Notes under the pieces: model-generated
Databases searched by the model: none
What the model saw: the letters and a program-made list of their open reading frames with translations, nothing else
Told to the model about the DNA's origin: nothing
Made by a program: the position numbers and the translations under genes
Part shown: in pieces, positions 15,401-19,375 of the stretch
Layout: each line of letters begins with the position of its first letter
Numbering within the stretch: position 1 is the stretch's first letter
Source: Clostridia bacterium
Lineage (GTDB): Bacteria > Bacillota > Clostridia > Saccharofermentanales > Saccharofermentanaceae
Assembly: GCA_017881645.1 (NCBI GenBank)
Contig: JADGQQ010000075.1
Coordinates: 1-19,375 of the forward strand
Reading direction: 5' to 3'
DNA length: 19,375 nt

Positions 15401-16141
15401 TGTCGGCATCCGCATTCTGTCCTGGTCCGAGATGTGTTTGCCGGTCTGCATGCAAAGAAGGACATCGTGCGCCTTCGCGTCTTCCTTGCGCATATAATGA
15501 CAGTCGTTGGTTGCAACCAGGGGAATCCCCGTCTCCTGCGAAATGCGGATCAGATGCGAATTGACTCTGGCCTGTGCAGGAATCTGATTGCTTTGAATTT
15601 CAAGGTAGAAATTCCCCCGTCCAAAAACTCCGTCATACCAGATGGCTATTTCACGTGCTTCTTCGAACTGATCTTTCTGGATGGCCGATGCCACTTCTCC
15701 GGACAGGCATGCGGACAGGGCAATAAGTCCTCCGCTGTATTTCTGCAGAAGTTCGTGATCGATACGCGGGCGATAATAGAAACCTTCGGTAAATCCGGCT
15801 GAAACCAGGCGGTTCAGATTCTTAAGACCTTCATTGTCTTTGGCCAGCAACACAAGATGGAACGGATCTCTGTCGGCAGCCCCTTCTTTCATGAAACGGC
15901 TTCTCGGAGCTACATAACACTCACATCCGAGAATCGGGTGAATCCCCTCCTGTTCCATTGTACGAAAAAACTCGACTTCGCCGTACATGACACCATGATC
16001 CGTAATTGCACAGGAACTCATGCCGAGTTCCTTCAGGCGTTTTGCAAGGGACTTCACGCGGATGGCTCCGTCGAGAAGACTGTATTCCGTGTGCAGATGT
16101 AAATGAACAAATCCCTGCATAGATGCTGTATCCTGATCCAC
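12401..16141 (-). CDS. dnaE: DNA polymerase III alpha subunit (DnaE)
   Basis: This 1246-residue replicative polymerase starts with a PHP domain (about 10-215; HLHLH at 13-17, TDHG at 47-50, NDCHYM further on). The polymerase core follows, with catalytic D410 and D412 in PDFDIDF and D562 in KFDFLGL, then finger and helix-hairpin-helix regions and an OB fold at about 1010-1090. Between the OB fold and the C-terminal end lies a low-complexity Ala/Ser/Pro/Glu linker (about 1117-1172). The start is GTG at 16141 with GGAGGG about 4-5 nt upstream; ATG at codon 8 has only a weak site. It begins 15 nt after the uvrB stop, so the two are likely cotranscribed. There is no proofreading exonuclease domain, so this is DnaE type, not PolC. 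Confidence 0.96.
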   Translation of the reverse strand: MDQDTASMQGFVHLHLHTEYSLLDGAIRVKSLAKRLKELGMSSCAITDHGVMYGEVEFFRTMEQEGIHPILGCECYVAPRSRFMKEGAADRDPFHLVLLAKDNEGLKNLNRLVSAGFTEGFYYRPRIDHELLQKYSGGLIALSACLSGEVASAIQKDQFEEAREIAIWYDGVFGRGNFYLEIQSNQIPAQARVNSHLIRISQETGIPLVATNDCHYMRKEDAKAHDVLLCMQTGKHISDQDRMRMPTDDFYIKSEEEMRAFFPNVPSAIDNTTLIASQCHANYVFGETHLPSFAIPVDFTDHDTYLLSLAQEGLAHRLTDIEDHTQDTIYSERLLTELAVIADMHFTDYFLIVWDFIKYAKDHGIMVGPGRGSGAGSLVAYALGITNIDPIRYGLIFERFLNNERVSMPDFDIDFCYERRPEVIEYVTAKYGEDRVAQVITFGTLAARACVRDVARALEVPYAESDRLAKMIPFAIGMTINKALEISSDLKSAYDNSPVARDVLDMAILFEGMPRHASTHAAGVVISSVPLTDLAPLSKNDDSVVVQFDKNNVEAIGLLKFDFLGLRTLTVMRDTAQMVLENHGIPIDYDHIPMDEKAVFDMIGHGDTEGVFQLESAGMTSFMTELSPTSLEDIIAGISLYRPGPMDQIPKYVKGRHDASSIHYASPLLEPILQVTYGCMVYQEQVMQIVRDLAGFSMGQSDNIHRAMAKKKASIMEKYRQMFIYGGTDELGRTVDGAVRRGVPEKIAEKIFDDVSQFAGYAFNKSHAAAYAVVGYFTAYLKYHYPAEFFAAMLNSYRGNLSQAAWYVGCCKRLGLHVLAPDVNRSQTKFTTEGTGGIRIGLSAVKNVGEAAILQLIKERDANGPFLTYGDFLRRMFPYDMNRKMFESLILASALDCFGIPRAHLLAALEPFFAQLQAAKKHMMDGQISLFGLAGDEDDISLSEPQYPNIEEFSVSEKLSKEKEVLGIYISGHPLEEYKQSIAYYASTDSSAFASASGEEETIADRVIMDQDRVTMAGLLMSRTTKSTKNQELMAFLQMEDMLGSYEVIVFPKVFQLYAQLLQENRVLLIKGRISIREDEPPKLIAESFTELARTIPAESLGTEPSRTGLASNRTGNLFVRVPVSQVPAPVPPDMSDSASAAAESGSIAEPASESDIREDFPAMTSEPAAASLQRLGIRYMGHENDTGYKRILAALAYFHGSMQVVIFFEGAKQSTKLGPEYWVDSANEVLKEISKVCGSDNMAIF

Positions 16142-16156
16142 GATTCCCTCCGCCCG

Positions 16157-18208
16157 CTAGTCTTTGATTCTGCCCCGTACCGATACCAAAAGATCCCTGA
16201 GTCTCGCTGCATCTTCAAATGCCAGATTCTTTGCGGCTTCCCGCATTTCTTTGTCAAGTCTCTTTGAAAGCTTCACGAGTTCCGGCTGAGAAAGATGAGC
16301 CGTCTTATTGTCAATCAACCCTTCCACATCTTCCGCCGCAAGACCTTCTTCCTTACTGAAGGCTTCAATCGTCTCGAGTACGCCTCTGACTTCTTTCGTT
16401 ATACTTCTCGGGGTAATGTGGTTCTTCTCATTATAAGCTATTTGTATGTCCCGTCTCCGGTTTGTCTCAGAAATTGCGGCAAACATTGAATCCGTTATTT
16501 TGTCTGCATAGAGAATAACACGTCCGTTTACATGACGGGCGGCTCGACCGATAATTTGGATTAAAGAACGTGCCGAACGAAGGAATCCTTCCTTGTCCGC
16601 ATCGAGAATCATCAGAAGAGATACTTCCGGAAGATCCAATCCCTCACGCAGCAGATTGATACCCACCAGCACGTCAAAAACGCCTTGCCGAAGATCCCTG
16701 AGAATCTTCATTCGTTCCACGGTCTCAATATCCGAATGCAGATATTTGACGCGGATGCCTTCGTTTGCCAGGAACGCCGAGAGATCTTCCGCCATTTTCT
16801 TTGTCAGCGTAAGGACGAGTGTCCTTGCACCCTGTTTGTTATTTTCCCGGATCTCGGACAGGATATCATCGATCTGACCTTCCACCGGGCGAATCGCAAT
16901 CTCAGGATCCACGAGTCCCGTAGGACGTATGATCTGCTCCGCCGTCTGATCGCTGTGCTCAGCTTCATATACGGACGGCGTCGCCGAAACGAACAAAGTC
17001 TGTCCCATTCTCTTCTCAAATTCCGGAAATTGCAGCGGCCGGTTGTCATAAGCGGAGGGCAGACGGAACCCATATTCAATCAGATTTGTCTTACGTGAAC
17101 GGTCCCCGTTGTACATGGCTCCGATCTGAGGAATTGTCACGTGAGATTCGTCAATCATCAGCAGGTAATCATTCGGAAAAAAGTCCATTAAGGTAAATGG
17201 CGCCGTCCCGGGCGCGCGCTGCGCCAGATGCCGGGAGTAATTCTCAATGCCTTTACAAAAACCGGTCTCCCGGAGCATCTCGAGATCGTATCTTGTTCGC
17301 TGTTCAAGGCGGTATGCTTCGATCAATTTGCCTTCCGTTCGAAGAAATTCCAGCCGTTCGTCCAGTTCTTCTTCAATTGAGATCAATGCCTTCTTCATCT
17401 TCTCGTTGCTCGTTGCATAATGAGATGCCGGAAAAATGGCCGTATAATTCCGGACCCACTGTACTTTCCCTGTGAGAAAATCGACCTCTGTGATCTTCTC
17501 AACTGTATCTCCGAAAAAACTCACGCGTGTAAGCAGATCCTGCGAAGAGGAAGGATAAATATCCAGCGTATCCCCTCGTACCCGAAAAGATCCGCGCCTC
17601 AATTCATAATCGTTCCTGACATACTGTATGTTAATCAATTCACGGATGACCTGGTCCCTGTCCTTGTTCATGCCCGGGCGAAGGCTCACCATCAGATCAC
17701 GGTAGTCGGATGGATCGCCAAGTCCATAAATGCACGAAACGGAGGCAACAACGATGACGTCACGCCGTTCAAGAAGCGATGATGTTGCTGAATGACGCAT
17801 ACGGTCAATTTCTTCATTGATGGCTGAATCCTTTTCAATATACGTATCTGTCGCGGCAATATAGGCCTCCGGCTGGTAATAGTCATAATAGGAAACAAAA
17901 TATTCAACGGCATTATCAGGGAAAAAGGCCTTGAATTCAGCACAAAGCTGGCCTGCAAGGGTCTTATTGTGAGCAATTACAAGAGCCGGACGCTGCAGTC
18001 TCTCGATGATGTTGGCCATCGTGAATGTCTTTCCCGATCCGGTAACACCCAGAAGAGTCTGGGCTGCAAGACCGTCCTGCATTCCCTGTACCAGCTGATC
18101 AATGGCCTTCGGCTGATCACCCATCGGACGCATATCGCTGCTGATTCGAAAGGGCCGGTTTTCTTCAGGCAGAAGTTCCTGTCTGCCTGATTCATTTTGA
18201 TTCACCAT
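16157..18208 (-). CDS. uvrB: Excinuclease ABC subunit B
   Basis: UvrB is the damage-verifying helicase-like subunit of nucleotide excision repair, acting with UvrA and UvrC (not in this window). With the ATG at 18208 the protein has 683 residues. Walker A is GVTGSGKT (54-61), followed by the beta-hairpin region YFVSYYDYYQPEAY, the DESH box in LLMIDESHVTIPQ, the helicase motif QIIGRAARH, and a C-terminal UVR domain (about 640-676) that contacts UvrC. A GTG at 18217 is in frame but lies inside the GAGGTG ribosome site, so it is rejected. uvrB heads the cluster with dnaE 15 nt downstream. A LexA-like operator overlaps its promoter. Confidence 0.97.
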   Translation of the reverse strand: MVNQNESGRQELLPEENRPFRISSDMRPMGDQPKAIDQLVQGMQDGLAAQTLLGVTGSGKTFTMANIIERLQRPALVIAHNKTLAGQLCAEFKAFFPDNAVEYFVSYYDYYQPEAYIAATDTYIEKDSAINEEIDRMRHSATSSLLERRDVIVVASVSCIYGLGDPSDYRDLMVSLRPGMNKDRDQVIRELINIQYVRNDYELRRGSFRVRGDTLDIYPSSSQDLLTRVSFFGDTVEKITEVDFLTGKVQWVRNYTAIFPASHYATSNEKMKKALISIEEELDERLEFLRTEGKLIEAYRLEQRTRYDLEMLRETGFCKGIENYSRHLAQRAPGTAPFTLMDFFPNDYLLMIDESHVTIPQIGAMYNGDRSRKTNLIEYGFRLPSAYDNRPLQFPEFEKRMGQTLFVSATPSVYEAEHSDQTAEQIIRPTGLVDPEIAIRPVEGQIDDILSEIRENNKQGARTLVLTLTKKMAEDLSAFLANEGIRVKYLHSDIETVERMKILRDLRQGVFDVLVGINLLREGLDLPEVSLLMILDADKEGFLRSARSLIQIIGRAARHVNGRVILYADKITDSMFAAISETNRRRDIQIAYNEKNHITPRSITKEVRGVLETIEAFSKEEGLAAEDVEGLIDNKTAHLSQPELVKLSKRLDKEMREAAKNLAFEDAARLRDLLVSVRGRIKD

Positions 18209-18229
18209 ATCGTTCACCTCATATCCAAA

Positions 18230-18258
18230 ATAATACCATTAAGAGAACAATTGTTCAA
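18230..18258 (-). promoter_or_regulatory. Sigma-A-type promoter of uvrB
   Basis: On the minus strand TTGAAC (18258-18253) and TATTAT (18235-18230) are separated by 17 nt, placing the start near 18223 with a short leader of about 15 nt that still contains the GAGGTG ribosome site. The -35 overlaps the SOS operator, which suits direct repression. Confidence 0.7.
18245..18256. promoter_or_regulatory. LexA/DinR SOS operator upstream of uvrB
   Basis: GAACAATTGTTC is a perfect 12-bp palindrome matching the Firmicutes LexA core GAACnnnnGTTC. Its outer bases deviate from the fuller CGAAC...GTTCG consensus. It covers the 3' part of the uvrB -35 element and the spacer, so bound LexA would block transcription. 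uvrB is a known SOS gene in Bacillus. It lies about 130 bp from the divergent aminotransferase start and probably does not affect that gene. Confidence 0.75.
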
Positions 18259-18331
18259 CATCCGGCCTTTCACTTTCTAGATTCCAGAGGCAAAAATAAT
18301 TGGGCGTTTCCGACATTTTGTATGGTTCGGG

Positions 18332-18352
18332 AGCATGTAAAGATGCTAAAAT
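18332..18352 (+). promoter_or_regulatory. Possible extended -10 promoter of the aminotransferase gene
   Basis: TGCTAAAAT (18344-18352) fits an extended -10 element (TGnTAAAAT). It partly overlaps a short hairpin, AGCAT/ATGCT (18332-18336 with 18343-18347). No good -35 lies at the proper distance. The rest of the intergenic region 18259-18388 shows no T-box, no attenuator and no other site that I recognise. Confidence 0.35.
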
Positions 18353-18388
18353 AGTACTGTTGTTATGACTGCTAAGGAGGATGCATCC

Positions 18389-19375
18389 ATGTTTCCCATA
18401 ATACCGATCACTCACACCATGTTTCCAAAGAAGAAACCTGCTGCAGGGGAGCCATTACCGTTTGGCGTATATTTCACGGATCACATGTTCATAATGGATT
18501 ACGTTGAAGGCGAGGGATGGATTCATCCCCGAATTGAGCCTTATGCACCCTTTCTCATCGAGCCCTCCGCAATGGTATTCCATTACGGTCAGGCTGTTTT
18601 TGAAGGTCTAAAAGCGTATCGCTGTTCTGACGGAACAATGAATCTTTTCCGTCCGCTGCTGAACTTCGAGAGAATCAATGCATCTGATGAACGCCTCGTG
18701 ATTCCGGAGCTGAATCCGGAATTCTGCGTGCATGCGACGAAGGCTCTTGTGAAACTTGACAGAGAATGGATCCCGACCGGAGACGGAGAGTCCCTGTATA
18801 TCCGTCCTTTTGTGATTGCCACTGATCCTTATCTGGGTGTCCGCCCTTCCAACACGTACCGTTTCATGATCATTCTCTCCCCTTCCGGAGCTTATTACCC
18901 GCAGGGAATTGACCCGGTAAAGATTTATGTGGAAGACAAATATGTTCGCGCCGTCCGCGGCGGAACAGGCTTCACAAAGTGCGCCGGCAACTATGCGTCC
19001 AGTCTCATTGCGCAGGACATTGCTCACAAGAAGGGCTACGTCCAGGTCTTGTGGCTGGATGGTATTGAACAGAAATATATCGAAGAAGTCGGATCCATGA
19101 ATATTCTTTTTGTCATTGACGGCAAGCTCGTAACACCCGTACTCAATGGAAGTATTCTTCCCGGAATTACCCGCAGATCCTGTATCGAACTTGCCCGTTC
19201 TCTTGGCATGGAAGTTGAAGAACGCAGAATATCCATCGATGAACTGATTGAAGCCGGAAACAACGGACGTTTATCGGAAGCATTCGGTTCCGGCACAGCC
19301 GCGGTTATTTCGCCTATCGGAGAACTGAAATACGGTGAACACGTAATTCTGATCAATAACCGGCAGATCGGTCCC
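18389..19375 (+). CDS. ilvE: Branched-chain amino acid aminotransferase, partial (C-terminus outside window)
   Basis: The frame is open from the ATG at 18389 to the window edge, 329 codons. It matches the larger BCAT class of about 340-360 residues, so only a short C-terminal piece is missing. Signatures of the fold-type IV PLP enzyme are present: AMVFHYGQAVFEGLKAYR near residue 65-82, YIRPF, GGTGFTKCAGNYASS with the PLP-binding lysine K197, QVLWLDG, and the C-terminal GSGTAAVISP. It transfers amino groups between Leu/Ile/Val and 2-oxoglutarate. AAGGAGG lies 8 nt before the ATG; an ATG 8 nt upstream is too close to that site. Its 2-oxoacid products are possible substrates of a VorB-type oxidoreductase like that at the left edge, but the genes are about 16 kb apart. 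Confidence 0.94.
   Translation, partial: MFPIIPITHTMFPKKKPAAGEPLPFGVYFTDHMFIMDYVEGEGWIHPRIEPYAPFLIEPSAMVFHYGQAVFEGLKAYRCSDGTMNLFRPLLNFERINASDERLVIPELNPEFCVHATKALVKLDREWIPTGDGESLYIRPFVIATDPYLGVRPSNTYRFMIILSPSGAYYPQGIDPVKIYVEDKYVRAVRGGTGFTKCAGNYASSLIAQDIAHKKGYVQVLWLDGIEQKYIEEVGSMNILFVIDGKLVTPVLNGSILPGITRRSCIELARSLGMEVEERRISIDELIEAGNNGRLSEAFGSGTAAVISPIGELKYGEHVILINNRQIGP

Noticed and set aside
18259..18388. T-box or leucine attenuator ahead of the branched-chain aminotransferase
   Set aside because: The leader is short, lacks an AGGGTGGNACCGCG-type box, and has no terminator/antiterminator pair or leader peptide rich in branched-chain codons.
1..19375. Mobile element, phage or defence island
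   Set aside because: No transposase, integrase, phage structural gene, restriction or toxin-antitoxin gene was recognised, and the genes are contiguous housekeeping units.

Overview
The window looks like a chromosomal segment of an anaerobic member of the Firmicutes, most likely class Clostridia. The reasons are the ferredoxin-linked four-part 2-oxoacid oxidoreductase operon, MutS2, an archaeal-type phosphoglycerate mutase (ApgM), strong AGGAGG-type ribosome binding sites, sigma-A-like promoters and a GAACnnnnGTTC SOS box. The genus cannot be named from the sequence alone. No insertion sequence, phage gene, CRISPR array, tRNA or rRNA was recognised, so most of the window is core housekeeping DNA.

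Left part (1-6429), all on the minus strand. A 2-oxoacid:ferredoxin oxidoreductase operon runs ferredoxin, alpha (VorB type), beta and gamma; gamma is cut by the window edge. It has its own promoter at 2280-2308. Upstream is the biotin transporter gene bioY, also with its own promoter. Between bioY and the vor promoter sits a compact array of three 90-bp tandem repeats with nested inverted repeats, which is the least explained structure here. Further upstream, a likely three-gene operon encodes a P-loop ATPase, a membrane-anchored zinc-ribbon protein and an SPFH-domain protein with three zinc ribbons. It ends at a clear rho-independent terminator (3358-3391).

Middle (6430-8154), plus strand. 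A divergent intergenic region leads into a 63-residue protein resembling the C-terminal part of OadG (decarboxylase gamma) proteins, followed by apgM. apgM converges on mutS2 across a 62-bp gap with no convincing terminator.

Right part (8155-18217), minus strand. A genome-maintenance, glycolysis and lipid cluster runs uvrB, dnaE, pfkA, pgsA, mutS2 with very short gaps or overlaps. uvrB has a promoter whose -35 element overlaps a perfect LexA-type operator, so the head of the cluster is probably SOS-controlled; pfkA has an internal promoter. A branched-chain aminotransferase gene diverges from uvrB and runs off the right edge.

I found no convincing new defence or mobile system. The best candidates for a second look are the 90-bp repeat array, the ATPase / zinc-ribbon / SPFH module, the orphan OadG-like protein, and MutS2 lacking the canonical LDLR motif of its Smr domain.
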